The position numbers and the translations under genes are program-made. The notes under the pieces are model-generated. The model was not told the DNA's origin, ran no database searches, and was given only the letters and a program-made list of their open reading frames with translations. 64,000 nt of DNA from Camellia lanceoleosa (taxonomy: Eukaryota > Streptophyta > Magnoliopsida > Ericales > Theaceae): positions 88,230,717 through 88,294,716 of the forward strand of contig CM045762.1 of the NCBI GenBank assembly GCA_025200525.1, given 5' to 3'. This document shows, in pieces, positions 11,040 through 22,556 of this stretch (within the stretch, counting starts at the first letter, position 1; each line of letters begins with the position of its first letter).

Positions 11040-11560
11040 TCTTTGTTATAAAAGTGAAGTTTTCTCTAAATTTTTAGAGTTTAAAGCATATGTTGAGACT
11101 GAATTTTCTACTAAATTGCAAGTGTTAAGGACCGATTTGTGGTACTGAATTTGTTAATACATCCATGGCTCAATTTTTAAAAGCTTAAGGCATTGTTCAT
11201 AAACTATCTTGTCCATACACTCCTCCTCATAATGGTGTTTCTAAAAGAAAACACAAACACATTATTTAGTTCATCACTCATCCATTCCTACTAAGTTCTG
11301 ATTTGATGCAGTTTCAACTGCTACTCATCTCAGCAAAAGGATGCCAAATGCTAAACTTTCTCATCAGTCTCCCTATGAGCTCTTTTTTTTTTTTTTTTTT
11401 TTTTTCATGCTTTACCTAATTACTCATTTATGAAAGTTTTTGGGGTGCCAATGCTTCCCTTGGTTAAAGACTTATACCCACAAAAGCTTAGCCTACATCT
11501 ACTTTTATGTGTTTTCTTGGATGCCACTCCTCTTACATCGCTATAGATGTTTGGACATGT
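11040..11560 (+). pseudogene. Copia integrase core fragment (left arm)
   Basis: Translated with frame changes it contains KLQVLRTD followed by EFVNT, then GIVHKLSCPYTPPHNGV and RKHKHI. These are the second catalytic Asp, the GIVH region and the conserved Glu neighbourhood of copia integrases. Stop codons and frameshifts interrupt it. A 23-T tract at 11,383-11,405 lies inside the domain; the right-arm counterpart is a 32-A tract (42,068-42,099). Confidence 0.75.
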
Positions 11561-11572
11561 CTCTGAGCAAAG

Positions 11573-11858
11573 GGTTCGTTTGGTTTGATTTTCTGAAAAA
11601 ATTTTGGGAAATTTTCTCTACAAATAAGTTTTCAAAAGTAATCAAACCAAATAAATTTTTCCAAAAAAATTTCCCAAAACTTGTAAACCAAACAAGTTTT
11701 CCAAACAAATCTCTCTCTCACACATATCAAATCAATCACTTTTTTCAAAACTCTCTCTCAAAATCATTTTCCAAAACATATTTTGAAAAAAACCAAACCA
11801 AACATATTTTCGTACTTTTTATCTCTAAAACACATCTCTCAAACACAAACCAAACATA
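11573..11858. mobile_element. MITE inserted in the copia element
   Basis: About 285 bp bounded by inverted ends: GTTCGTTTGGTTTG on the left and, read in reverse complement, GTATGTTTGGTTTG on the right. Internally it is rich in AAACCAAA and TTTTCCAAA words. There is no coding capacity. The GTTTGGTTTG ends suggest a hAT- or Harbinger-like non-autonomous element; no convincing target-site duplication was found. It splits the reading frame between integrase and reverse transcriptase. Present in both arms (right copy about 41,618-41,900). Confidence 0.6.
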
Positions 11859-11989
11859 CCTCTTGACATGTTGTGTTTTAGGAAGATGTTTTTCCTTTTT
11901 CAGCTCAGTCTTCTACTGCTACTTTATTTTCTAATCTTCATTCTTTCTTTTGGTATACTTTTTCTTCTATAGTTCCTCCCTTGACTATC

Positions 11990-12180
11990 GTTCCTAACTT
12001 GCATGTAGCTCCTCTACATTCTACACCTATGTCCATGCCTAGTGCCTCACCTGCTCCTATGCCTATGTCTATGTCTATGTCTTGTCCACTTGCAACAGTC
12101 TCCTACTTCCATCCCTATACCTAGTCCACTAGCGCTCCTATGCCTTTGTCTATGTCTTGTCCACCTGCAACACAGACTGT
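11990..12180 (+). repeat. Degenerate CCTATGTCTATG minisatellite in copia
   Basis: Repeats of CC(A/T)ATG(C/T)CTATGTC-type units encoding Met/Pro/Ser-rich strings. They occupy the linker between the integrase and reverse transcriptase domains. The right-arm version (about 41,330-41,460) has a different unit count. Confidence 0.6.
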
Positions 12181-12359
12181 ATTACAATCTTCTCAAACTA
12201 CTTCAGACCCTTCTACCTTTGTTCCAATTCAATCAATTTTCATAGATATGCTTACCAAACCCAAAACATATGGACTTGTGGCCTGCACCACCTCTTCCTT
12301 TACTGATATAGAACCTCCTACTTACCAATAAACACTTAACTCTCCATTAGGCATATTGT

Positions 12360-12760
12360 TATGCTTGAAGAGTATAATGCTCTACTTGCTTAAGGAACCT
12401 GGTCTATTATCTCTCTTCCATCTTCTAAGCAGGCCATTGGTTGCAAATGGGTCCTCAGGATGAAGAGAAATAGTGATGATACCATTACTAGGTACAAGGC
12501 AAGGTTGGTGGCTAAAGGATTTTTTGCAACAAGAGGGTGTTGATTATAATGAAACCTTTAGTCCTTTGTTCATTCACATGACTTCCACTACTATCACAAT
12601 TCTTCTTGTCTATGTAGATGACATTTCTCTCACTGGTAGTAGCTCTACTCACATTAAGAATCTTATTCATCAGATGCATCCTACCTTTTCCATGAAAGAA
12701 TTAGGCAACATCTCCTATTTTTTTGGGCATTTCCATTCAGTCTATAGGTGATTCTTATTT
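12360..12760 (+). pseudogene. Copia reverse transcriptase, internally deleted (left arm)
   Basis: Begins with the conserved N-terminal part (GTWSIISLPSSKQAIGCKWV, then [24 protein letters not shown]) and then jumps at about 12,590 to the catalytic [14 protein letters not shown] segment and MKELGNISYF. Roughly a hundred residues that normally lie between, including the first catalytic Asp region, are missing. The YVDD box survives. A stop precedes GTWS, and a frameshift near 12,730 separates this part from RNase H. Confidence 0.8.
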
Positions 12761-13526
12761 TTTTTCTCAGCAAAAGTATGCTTCTAACATCCTTGTTAAA
12801 GTAGTCATGACTTCTTGCAAACCTTGCAGTACTCTTATTTCTAGGAAACCTACTCTTACCCATGATTCTTCTGTTCCATTTGCTCAACCTCAGTTGCATA
12901 GGAGCTTGGTTGGTGCTTTGCAATATCTCACTATTACTCATCCAGATCTTTCCTTAGTAGTGAATCAGGCTTGTCAGTACATGCATGCTCCTGCCAATGC
13001 TCATTTTACTCTAGTCAAGAGAATTCTCAAATTTGTTAAGGGATCTATCTCTCATGGCTTAACTATTATTCCTAGTTCTTTTGAGTTACAGGCCTTCTCA
13101 TATTCTAATTGGGCTGGGGACTCTATAGATTGCAAGTATACATCAGGCTATTGTGTGTATCTTGGCTCCAATATCATATCATGGTCAACTAAACAGCAAC
13201 CCATTGTTTTACGATCTAACACTGAAGCTGAATGTCAATCTCTTGCCCATGCTACTGCAAAATTGAGTTTGTTACAAATGTTTCTTCATGATCTTTCTCT
13301 TTCCACTTTGATTCCTCCTATTCTTTGGTGTGACAACTTATCAGCAATTATACTAGCCTCTAATCCTGTGTTTCACCAAAGATCCAAACACATAAAAGTC
13401 GATTGTCACTTCATACGTGAAAAGATTGCAACTCAGAAGCTTGTTCTCAAATACTCTCCTTTTGTTGATCAAATTGCAGATGTGTTTACCAAACCCCTAT
13501 CTGCTTCTCGATTCCATTATCTATAA
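12723..13526 (+). pseudogene. Copia RNase H region, open 267-codon frame (left arm)
   Basis: The longest clean pol segment in the left arm. In order it shows [50 protein letters not shown], the NWAG-DS-CKYTSGYCV stretch, SWSTKQQPIVLRSNTEAECQ, LWCDNLSA, and a KHIKVDCHFIREK to DVFTKPL tail. That is the full C-terminal connection and RNase H of Ty1/copia pol. The start Met is arbitrary, since this would be part of a polyprotein. The right arm carries the same region with frame breaks (39,985-40,790). Confidence 0.9.
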
Positions 13527-13569
13527 TCCAAGTTGTCGGTCACATCCTCTCCCATCAACTTGCAGGGCC

Positions 13570-13831
13570 TGATGAGAATACTTGAGAAGCACATGTCAAG
13601 TCCATGTCAGAACCTCAGCTGCAACAGCTCAAGTTGAAGCTCCACCTATAGCTTTAGCTAATGACTCAACACACGTGGCAGCTAGAACCCTCAATTGCTC
13701 AACTTTATCACATGGAGGATAGTTAGAGATTGTTAGGATTAGTTAGTTAGTTAGAAAGGCAGCATTACTATCTTGTATAATATATATATATATATATTAT
13801 TGTTGATAATCAAATAAGAAGAAAGATTTCA
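13570..13831 (+). repeat. Copia 3' LTR (left arm)
   Basis: About 262 bp, partner of 10,777-11,026. It contains the TTAGTTAGTTAGTTAG expansion and a (TA)n stretch (about 13,781-13,797). Directly preceded by CAACTTGCAGGGCC, a plausible polypurine tract. Confidence 0.8.
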
Positions 13832-15305
13832 ATTGTTCATCACAGCTTGAAAAATTCAACATTTAATTTTTCATACTTAATTTTCAGTTTTCAGTTTTCA
13901 ACTTCATCAAATACCACCTAAATTGAAATACAAGTACTTAAAAGATAATTTTTTAATAAATTCCCTTTTAGAAAACTCATTTATGACATATAAAAATAAA
14001 AAAAAATAATAAATAAAAAAAAAAGGCACTTTAACGATTCAAGAAATCCATTATAAATAATTTTTAAAACTTAAAATGTGTGAAATAAACTAATTATTTT
14101 AGTATTAACTTCCTATAAGCATAACCAATAAATTAGTTTTTAAATGAAATCTCAAAGAAAGTTAAATACAGTTTCCTCTCAAGCGTTATGTAAGTCCCAC
14201 CCTCCTTCCACTCAATACTAATTTCTCTTCACATGGGGTTCATCCAATTTTAGCAAGTGAATTTTCCGGAAAAAATGAAAGAAAAAATAAATAAATAAAT
14301 AAAAAGAATGGTAAATCATATTAATCTGCTTTGAAATTGAAAGAAAAATAACCGAGTTTACAAATTTAATATAATTATATTATATTGTCTTAATATTTTA
14401 ATTCGCACAATACTTTATTTTTTCAATATTAGTAAGTAATAATTTGTTAATAGTATGGATGCAAAAATGATATTGTTATATTTTTACTTTGAAATGTATT
14501 TTTTCTTTGTTTATCTCTTGCTCTATATACCATTTCCATTAGTTCCAATCAATTCAAAATCTTTACTGAGCGGTATATGATTTTTCAGATATCGGCTTCG
14601 CTCTGTAGTATATAGTAGCTGATTCTATTCGACTCTGTATTGCCATACAGTATGTGGTTTAAGTATTTGTGCATTTTCAATACAGTATGTGATTTAAGTT
14701 TTTGTTCATAGCATGCCATGAGAAGTTGAACATGTTCCCAATAAATAGTTTCTATTTGGAGAGAGAGAGAAAGTGAAGATACATGTGTGTTGGGAAACAG
14801 TAGGATCGAGAGAGCCTCATGGTTAGGCTGTTTTTCCATTGAAGTGATATGAGAATGGTTCAAAACGTTGTGATAGTTTGATCCATATCTGGTGTGTAAC
14901 AAGATAACTTTCGAATACTGATATATATCTGATAACAGTTTAATAGTTAGAGTAGTTTCATACTCAAATCAGAGATAAACTTCCGTCTAGATCATGAGGG
15001 ACCATGGCCCCGTCCCATGTGAAAAATTTTACGTATATGTCAATATACAAGTTACATTCATTTCGCTATTGGTTGTTCGTGTGAGTATACTCTGAAGAAC
15101 AGACAATTTGAAACAATTCTTGGGTGCCTACAGGCAGGGGCCACTCTACATGTTGCACCCTGAATTTCGTTTTATTATTATAAGGGTAAATCATAAATAT
15201 ACCGACAATTTGCTGAACATCCAGTCTACTTGAACACCCACTCAGTCCACTTTATTAAACATCCATCCCAACTCAGTCTAGCCCATAACCCTTTAATCAA
15301 TATAT
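13832..15305. other. Noncoding sequence, nothing recognisable
   Basis: A+T-rich sequence with oligo-A/T tracts. Near 14,620-14,700 two copies of an ATACAGTATGTG(G/A)TTTAAG(T/A) unit occur about 45 bp apart. No gene or transposon terminus is supported. The minus-strand open frame 14,585-14,902 is broken in the other arm. Confidence 0.5.
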
Positions 15306-15806
15306 CACTACTAGAAAGATGGTTATAAGAAACGGAATCTTTTGCGACAATTTAAAAATAAATGCAAAAAGCTTGCTTTTGTGACGACAAATCTATGATT
15401 GTGGCAAAAAGTAAGATTATACACAACGATATGTTACTTGTCACAAATTTTCTTTTCGTCTTGCAATTTTAGTATTTTTATTTTTTATTTTTGGCTACGC
15501 ACTTTGTTACTCCGTTGCAAAAATGTTTTATTTTTGCTCATTCATTCGCAACGGTCCTTAACATCATCGCAAATCTTAATCCCTAAATTCGCGCCAATTC
15601 CCCACCCCTCGTCCCTCCCTCTTTCCCGCTTTTCCTAAACTTTTTGTACTCTATTAGGATCCAAAAAACAAATAAAATAAAATAACTCTAGTCTTCTACC
15701 CTAATCTCACACTATCTCTTAGCAACAACAGCAACACCAGCGTAGGCACCGTCCAGGTAACCCTCCTCTCCTTTCCTCTTCTTTCCTCTCTCTTGCGCAA
15801 AACCTC

Positions 15807-15841
<35 letters not shown>

Positions 15842-16050
15842 TTACCCTCACAAATTGTAAGTAATAGCAGCGACGACAACTTCTTCACCGATTCTCCCTT
15901 CGGCATCCAGGTATAACTTTCCTTTACTTTCATCTGCTCTCTTACGGTCTCCTCACCTGTCTTCTCCTCTACTATCCTCACCAGTTTAGTTGATTGAATA
16001 ATTTTGATAAAAAAATAAAATAGTTCACAGTAATTTTGTAAATCCATCCC
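15306..16050 (+). mobile_element. CACTA-type end with gene-like filler
   Basis: Starts CACTACTAGAAAGATGG at 15,306, followed by TTTGCGACAA and TTTTGTGACGACAAAT words typical of CACTA subterminal repeats. From about 15,570 a C+T-rich, 5'-UTR-like stretch follows, with a (TC)14 tract (15,811-15,838) that may be captured host sequence. The opposite terminus was not found, so the right boundary is approximate. In the right arm the same start ends at 38,221 and the repeat there is (GA)10. Confidence 0.45.
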
Positions 16051-17289
16051 AATAACTTATTTTAACTTTAACTAAATTGCATGTAGCATATAAACACTAA
16101 TAAAATATATTTAATTAATGTATTGTGTAGTTGATATATATATATATATTAATAAATCTCTCCCACCAAGTCTACAGAAAACCCTATTATGACCTGAATT
16201 CACCCCTATAGATTTGGAACATAACTGGCCAATAATCATGAGATTACCTGCGGTCTCAGACAAAAATCAAATCGTATCTAATCATATGGGGTCAGAAGCG
16301 GAAGCTAAATAACAAAATTTTATCCAATGAGCTTGTGTATAAATGGCATGAGCAAAAACATCTTATATATTAATAACTCACCCTCATACATACATAAAAA
16401 GATTCCACATGTCCAAGATCATTCATACATCATTATCATACAATACCAAAACTTATATATATAGATAAGGTCAAACATAACCTACAAAAAGGAAAAACCA
16501 AAGGATAAAAGAAACAAAAGCCTCGCTCGTGAGACGCTCATGATAGAATTCACAAAAATTATGTATCCTTCACAGGTTCACTAAGGTTGGACATCCGCTA
16601 CTCACCTACATACATATAAATATGGGTGGCGAAAGCAGTGAATAACATCAAAATAAATGGGTTATATGAATGAGTTCTACTACTTGAATAAAATCATTAC
16701 CATAATAATTTTGTATCATAGTTGAGCGACCTTGGGTCTAATACAAGACAAAACAACCGGGTCCAACATAATCGAGATTCATAACAAAAGCAGATCTTAC
16801 TTATCGAAGCGACTTGGTCCAATCAATTATAGTTGTACAATGACCATTGGCTCAACAAATAACGGATATTCATACTTATCGGATAATCCGAATGACCTTG
16901 GGTCCATTTGATATCTGAGAACAACCTAGGGTCTATTATATAAGTTCATATTTCCTCAAACACATTTGCGAGATATCATGTTGATCAAATAGATAGAAAC
17001 TCCTTCACGCTTGTAAAATCACAGGTTTGAAAAAGCACTACATTAAGACATTTAGACAAATAGAGTAAGTAAGAAAATATCTTTACTAAGATATTGCTCA
17101 CGATGATTTGGTTGTTGACTTGTCCTCCGGGATGATTACGCACAATTCATAAGCATACACATATTGGATCATATTGTTTAGGCAAGTCGTTCTCTAACTT
17201 ATTCATTCTAACTCTTTAATTCATTTTGGATGCTCAATTCATGCCTAAGAATACTCGAGAAAGGAATGAGAATGCACACATGATCGAGT

Positions 17290-17530
17290 ATGTCTTTTCA
17301 AAATTTGATGAAGCAGAGCACTTGGCAGGCACAACATTGGTCACTCGAGTAGACCACTTGGTCTACAAAAGTATTGGATGGTCGAATCTAGGCTCAATGC
17401 TCACTCGAGCCAAGGTGAAAAATAAAAGGTCGCTCGAGTGGTGGCGTGGTCGCTCGAGCCAAGCTGTAAATGTCTATAAAACTTTTGGATGCATGCTATG
17501 TGCGCTCAGCGAAACTTGTTCGATCGAGTA
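17290..17530. repeat. CTCGAG word cluster in chromovirus LTR
   Basis: Variants of a CTCGAG(C/T)(G/C) word occur about eight times in 240 bp (GATCGAG, CACTCGAGTAG, CACTCGAGCC, CGCTCGAGTGG, CGCTCGAGCC, CGATCGAGTAG). Mirrored at about 36,000-36,230, where more of the words match CTCGAGCGAC. Confidence 0.7.
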
Positions 17531-18497
17531 GTGAGACAGAATTCTGGAATTTCCAGAACAACGTTGAACTTCAAAGCTCATAGTTTAAGGCCTATAACTC
17601 ATGCAAAACATGTTCTATTGTACAAAAACACTTCCAAAAACATGAACCCATGATCCATTACAAACCTTTAACCCAAAATTCTATGAATTTAGTAAAATTA
17701 AAGCTTAAACTTCATAATTATAGCAAGTTGAAACTTAAAATTTCATGCATGTATCAATTGTTTCCAAACTCTTTTACAAAGCTTCAAAAACATTCAATTC
17801 ACTTTTAAAACTTTGTGAATCATGCATTCATGTATAAATCATCTTCTAAATTCAACATGGACGACAAAATCATGCTCAAAAATGATGAAACTCATCAAAA
17901 CTATGGATGCATTATGAATTGACTTTAATTTCAACAATCTTAACTCAATTCTTGTATTCAATCACATAATCCTCTTGAATTGACATATTAAATGATTTAA
18001 ACTCGTAAATTAGGGGCTAATTTCTTACCTAAAGTTCTCAATTAAACTTAATCTAGCAAAATCTTGAGCCTCACTTCCAAAATTTTCAACCTCTAAGTCA
18101 AATTCTTCAAGAATCAAGCCCCTCTCTCTCTAAGTTGAAGTTCTCTCTCTCTCTCTCTCTAGAGCTCTTACTCAGATTTTATGTCCAAAAATATGAGCTC
18201 AATTAGCATTCTAAACATATATATACACTAGATTAGCTTAGGGCCTCAATTAATGCTTAATTAATTATGTTTAAGTTAATTTAATCAAAACTTAATATTT
18301 CTAAACTTGATCAAATTTTAATCAAACTTCTCATTAGGCTCTAAAAATTATCTTTGATCTTAATAAGCTAACCAATTTAGATTTTTGATGCCATTAAGGC
18401 CTTCAATTTTTAGATTATAACATAAAATCATATGAGATATTTCTACGATCAACAGATGTGAAGTCAAAAACCACATTAATGACATAATTAACATTCA

Positions 18498-18514
18498 AAT
18501 TCACACATAGCACA
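18498..18514. repeat. LINE target-site duplication, 5' side (left arm)
   Basis: AATTCACACATAGCACA here recurs exactly at 21,336-21,352, directly after the LINE A tract. These 17-bp direct repeats show target-primed insertion into the chromovirus LTR. Confidence 0.9.
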
Positions 18515-18541
18515 AAAGGCTGAGAGAGGGGCGATTTCCAA

Positions 18542-19520
18542 TTGGAAAAGCGATTTCCGTTTGAAGGGCGATTTCTGGCAAAACAACATTCAAATAGGAG
18601 ATCGATTGGAGGTAGGGGTACAATGGAGAGGAGAAGAGTAAGAGAACTAGAAGGTTGGAGACCAGTTGTTCGTAGACATGGAAGGCAAAGCTCAGAAGGC
18701 TGGAGGGCTCAGTCTGCTGTCCATACCATCTTCGTGGATGATATTCCTGACTCGATGGATCCTAGGAGGTTACATTCTCTATACTCAAATTTTGGAGTTG
18801 TAAGGGATGTTTTCATTTCCTTCAAGAGAAGAAAACTGTCTCGCACCAGGTTTGGTTTTGTTCGATATGAATGTTTAGTGGCAGCAACCAGGGCAACCCA
18901 AAAAACAGATGGGATGTGGTGTGATGATAAAGCTCTAAAGGTCAAGATGGCCCAATTTGGGAAGGAGGAGGTTGTGAAGCATAAGTCAGCACATCCACAT
19001 GTTGGTCGAGAAGGGAGAGGCAAGTCTATTCCGTCCCGGTACACATAGAGGAGCAAGTCTTCTGTGAGTTCTTGAAGGTGGGTCCATGGCCAAACCAACT
19101 ATAATGTCGAGAACCTTTGGAGGAAGAAATGGTGGTTATATGAAAGTGTAGTTGTCGGGTTGAAGGCCACTTGCTCATGGCGGATTTTAGAAGGAGTTCT
19201 TGATCGGGGGTTTGGGGAGGTTAAATTCTGATTGGTGGGGGTAGAGATGTTATACTCTCCTTTAACTTCGATAAGGTTGATGCAAGGAACTTAATAGAAT
19301 GGAAGGTTGGATTAAGGAGTGGAGTGATTGATGAGTTTGGAAACAAGGCATGCTCTTGGATCAAGAAAGAGTTGTGTGGGTAAGCTGTTATGGGGTGCCT
19401 CCTAATTTATGGAGCTTCAATACTTTCAATAGTATAGGGAGGCGGGTGGGGCGGTGATTGAGGTAGATGATGACACTTTGAAGTTAAAAACTTACAATGT
19501 GGTAAAGTAAGGATAGCTAC
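18542..19520 (+). pseudogene. LINE ORF1 with RRM domain, frameshifted (left arm)
   Basis: Open for 168 codons from 18,542: a basic N-terminus (MEKRFPFEGRFLAKQH), then an RNA-recognition motif at about residues 61-110 with RNP2-like HTIFVDDIP and RNP1-like RTRFGFVRY. After 19,048 several single-base losses relative to the right arm (for example near 19,034-19,070) break the frame. RRM-bearing ORF1 proteins are known from plant L1 elements and bind the element RNA. The intact right-arm version is at 34,075-35,004. Confidence 0.85.
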
Positions 19521-19759
19521 ATCTGTATGGAATCTATTAGCGAATCCATGATCTTAGATGCAGAGGGTTTATACCAGTCAAGATCTGTGAGAGCAGTTGT
19601 TATTGCTAAGGTAGTAGTGCAACAATGCGATTGTCATTCTTTCCAAGCTGGAAAGAGCCGACCCGAGTTGATACAAGGAGGCAGCGATGAGGCTTCGATT
19701 CAGTGCTGGCAAATTGGTGGTGCGGGGGCGGGTGGGCTGCCAAGGTAGGAGTTGGTGAT

Positions 19760-20373
19760 CACTGAGACCCTATTGAATCAAGCCCACGAACTCCATTTTT
19801 CCCCGGCCGTCGATTGCACCAATGTGAATTAACCACATCTTTTTGGTCTCTTGCAAGAGCCATATCTATCTTCCTCTCCTTAAGCACACAGCGATTTTCC
19901 TACATTTACCAGTTCTACCCAACCCCCTAACATTCCATGATAAAAGCTTCATTTAACAAAAAAGCACTCCTAAATCTCCTAGAAGAAGTCAATTAACTGA
20001 CTACTCCCTTTCCCTTTCTGTTCACCTTATCCATATCTATGGACTCCAATTCCATAAGCTTGCTCACAACCTCCTCTTCTTTGCCTTCACAATTGAGCCC
20101 AAGTACTCGCCCTATCTGTAAAGTTGCTTCGGCCTCATTGAGTAGCAATCTACCACGACTGGAATCACTTGCCATAGGCAATGAAATAGCGACCCTGCTT
20201 GAGCCTAAAATTGCTCCTTTCTTGACTTGTGTTGATGGACCAATTCGGTTATGGAGCTCAAGGCCCCTTTCTTGTTCGATTCTCCTTTTCATACCTTTAC
20301 TCTTACATTTTCTGTAGGTTTTGTTAACTTTGAGATGAGAGTTTTGAACATTCCCAGACTTGCCCAAACCCAC
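19760..20373 (-). pseudogene. Inverted block: ORF1 tail and ORF2 endonuclease start (left arm)
   Basis: On the minus strand, a 126-codon frame (20,373-19,993) with the basic KSKGMKRRIEQERGLELHNR stretch and ending KVNRKGKGVVS fits an ORF1 C-terminus. At about 19,953 it is followed by MKLLSWNVRGLG and, further on, a LLQETK-type motif. These are the first catalytic segments (Asn and Glu) of the AP-like endonuclease that opens LINE ORF2. The domain is cut off at the inversion junction near 19,755. The orientation is opposite to the RRM part. Confidence 0.75.
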
Positions 20374-22556
20374 TCCACTAATGACTCAATTTGTAATTGA
20401 TCTTTGAGCCTTAACCCCACATATAAGTGAAAATAATTCTCAACATGAGTTGGACTTTACGGACATCTAGAAGCACCAAGGCCTTGGGCTGATTTAAATT
20501 CCCCATATTGGGCTTGGCCTTTGCCCAATACCACCTCAAGATTTAAACGGGCCCATTACCATGAGAACCACTCACACTTCTAATGAAACCAGCGTGCATA
20601 ATACATCATTGACATTTGCATGATCTCCTTACACCTTGCATAGAGCCCACCAAATTGACTTGGGCTGACCTTACGTGCTTCACATGCAACCTCCGGCCAG
20701 ACTAAGCTGTCTCTTCCACTCTGAAACACTCGCTTGTTTAACTTTCCATCATCAGGGCCGATTGAGTGAAGGATGGTATACATTTTATTGTGAATGGGGT
20801 GTTTTGGTCTATTAAAAAATTTAAAGACAATTGATGAGGGTGATACAATTACGTGGTGGCCTTAAAAGACAACATAACATTATCACGGGGTGGAATTCCT
20901 TGTACCTTTTCGAAAATGTTGGTAAATTAACGGCTCCTCTATGGGTTCTCATTTTAAGCAAACTCTACATTTCTACTTGAGGATGTTCTTGATCTGGTGG
21001 ATTCTGTTGGAAATTTCTTGATCTGGCCTTTCGATTTGGTCATATAATGCTCTGGCGGTTTGAGCCCTCTATTTGGTTGGTTTGGTTCATCGGTGGTGAT
21101 TGCTATTTTGGCTTGTTGTTAGTGGTTTTGAGCCCTCTGTTTGGTGCGATTTTCTTTGCAGTGTCACAACCTCTGGGAGTTTGGTTTTGTTTGTTGTTTT
21201 TTCCTTTTCTTTTCTCTTTGTTGGTTTCTTACCAAGCTGGCGCTTAGGGCTTTCGGGCCCAAGCTCCTCTTTATTGATGTAAGCTTCATTCCTTGAATGT
21301 TTTTCAATAAAAGATTTTCTTTCTTAGCAAAAAAAAATTCACACATAGCACATAAGCACATGTATAATTAAAAATTAAAAGCATAATACAAGATGGGGTT
21401 TTCTGAGTCTTCCCCGTTAAGTTTGGTCCTCAAATTTGATTTACCTTAGTCAAAATAGCTCGGGATACCTTTGCCTCATTTAAGTCTTCTTTTCCCAAGT
21501 TGCTTTCATGCCATAGTGTTCTTTCCATTTACCTTTATCGTAGGAATTTTTTTGATACGTAATTGTTTCACTTATCGATCAATAATTTAAATCGGCTTTT
21601 CTTCATACTCTATGCTCTCATTAAGAGCTATTAGTTGATAATTAATAACATAGAGCGGATCCAAGATAGCCTCTCAATGTCGACTCATGAAATACATTGT
21701 GCATTGCTCTATCCTAGCAATACAGCAATTCGGTATGCAACTGGACCAAGCCTTTTCAAAATTTGAAATGGCCCAATTTATAAAGCTAATAATTTGCCTT
21801 TCTTCCCAAACCTTGATTGACCCTTCATTAGAATCACATGACTGAACACATAATCACCAGCTTCATACTCAAAAGCCCTTCTTCCATGATCCGCATAACT
21901 CTTTTATCGACTTTGTACTTTTTTGAGTCTTTGTTAAATGACTTTGTTCTTCTCAGCAGTTGTTTGCACAATTTCAGGTCCAAGCAAGACCATATCCCCA
22001 ACTTCTATCCAACATATCGGAGACCTACATTTCATGCCACACAAGGCTTCATATGGTGCCATGCTAATGCTAGAGTGGAAACTATTGTTGTATGCAAATT
22101 CCACCAATGGCAAATAAATCTCCCAACTCCCCTAAAAGTCTAGAGCACACATTCAAAGCATATCCTCCAACATTTGGATAGCTCTTTTTGATTGCCATCG
22201 GTTTGGGGATGGAAAGCGATATGAAACTCAATTCCATTCCCATTGCTCTTTGAAGACTTTTCCAAAATCTAGACACAAAATTTGGATCTTTATCTAAAAC
22301 AATGGATCGGTACTCTATGTAAGCGAACAATTTCAATCATTGTAGATTGTAGCCAATCTATAAGTATCATAAATAGTCATACGGTAGATAATGTGCAGAT
22401 TTAGTCAACCTATTCACAATAACCTAGATAGAGTTCATACCTCAAGGTGCCCGAGTTAGACCAACGATGAAGTCCATGGTTATGTACTTTCATTTCCATT
22501 CCGGAATAAGGAGAGGCTGAAGTAGCCATGACAATTTTTTAATGTTTAGCTTTGAC

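Larger units (their letters stand above)
10777..13831 (+). mobile_element. Deleted Ty1/copia retrotransposon, left arm
   Basis: Direct repeats of about 250-260 bp at 10,777-11,026 and 13,570-13,831 both begin TGATGAG and end near GATTTCA, forming a pair of short LTRs. Between them, pol domains occur in copia order: integrase, reverse transcriptase, RNase H. Gag, protease and the start of integrase are absent, and the middle of the reverse transcriptase is deleted, so the element could not move on its own. The sequence just before the 3' LTR (CAACTTGCAGGGCC) fits a copia polypurine tract. No clear target-site duplication was found. Mirrored at 39,673-42,707. Confidence 0.85.
18515..21335 (+). 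mobile_element. LINE with an internally inverted block (left arm)
   Basis: L1-type plant LINE between exact 17-bp duplications, ending in an A tract (21,329-21,337) shortly after an AATAAA signal near 21,307. The order is unusual. ORF1 5' part (18,542 to about 19,750) is plus strand. The block of about 19,755-20,780, holding the end of ORF1 and the first residues of ORF2, is minus strand. The 3' untranslated region (about 20,780-21,335) is plus strand again. Most of ORF2, including reverse transcriptase, is missing. The right arm carries the same arrangement at 32,160-35,031, so the rearrangement predates the split of the two copies. Confidence 0.85.
16173..21403 (-). mobile_element. Chromovirus LTR split by a LINE (left arm)
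   Basis: LTR of the gypsy element whose pol lies at 21,404-23,340. On the minus strand it would start at about 21,403, next to a polypurine tract; here the start reads TCAGAAAACCCC where the right arm has TGTGAAAACCCC. It ends near 16,173 with AGGGTTTTCTGTA, roughly complementary to the start. Excluding the LINE it is about 2.4 kb. Repeated GACC(T)TTGGGTC words at 16,730-16,930 and a CTCGAG cluster at 17,290-17,530 lie inside. No second LTR was found, since the 5' part of the element is deleted. Confidence 0.65.

Noticed and set aside
10772..13836. Target-site duplication for the copia element
   Set aside because: The five bases outside each LTR (TTTTC and ATTGT) do not match, and shifting the boundary by a few bases did not give a convincing pair.
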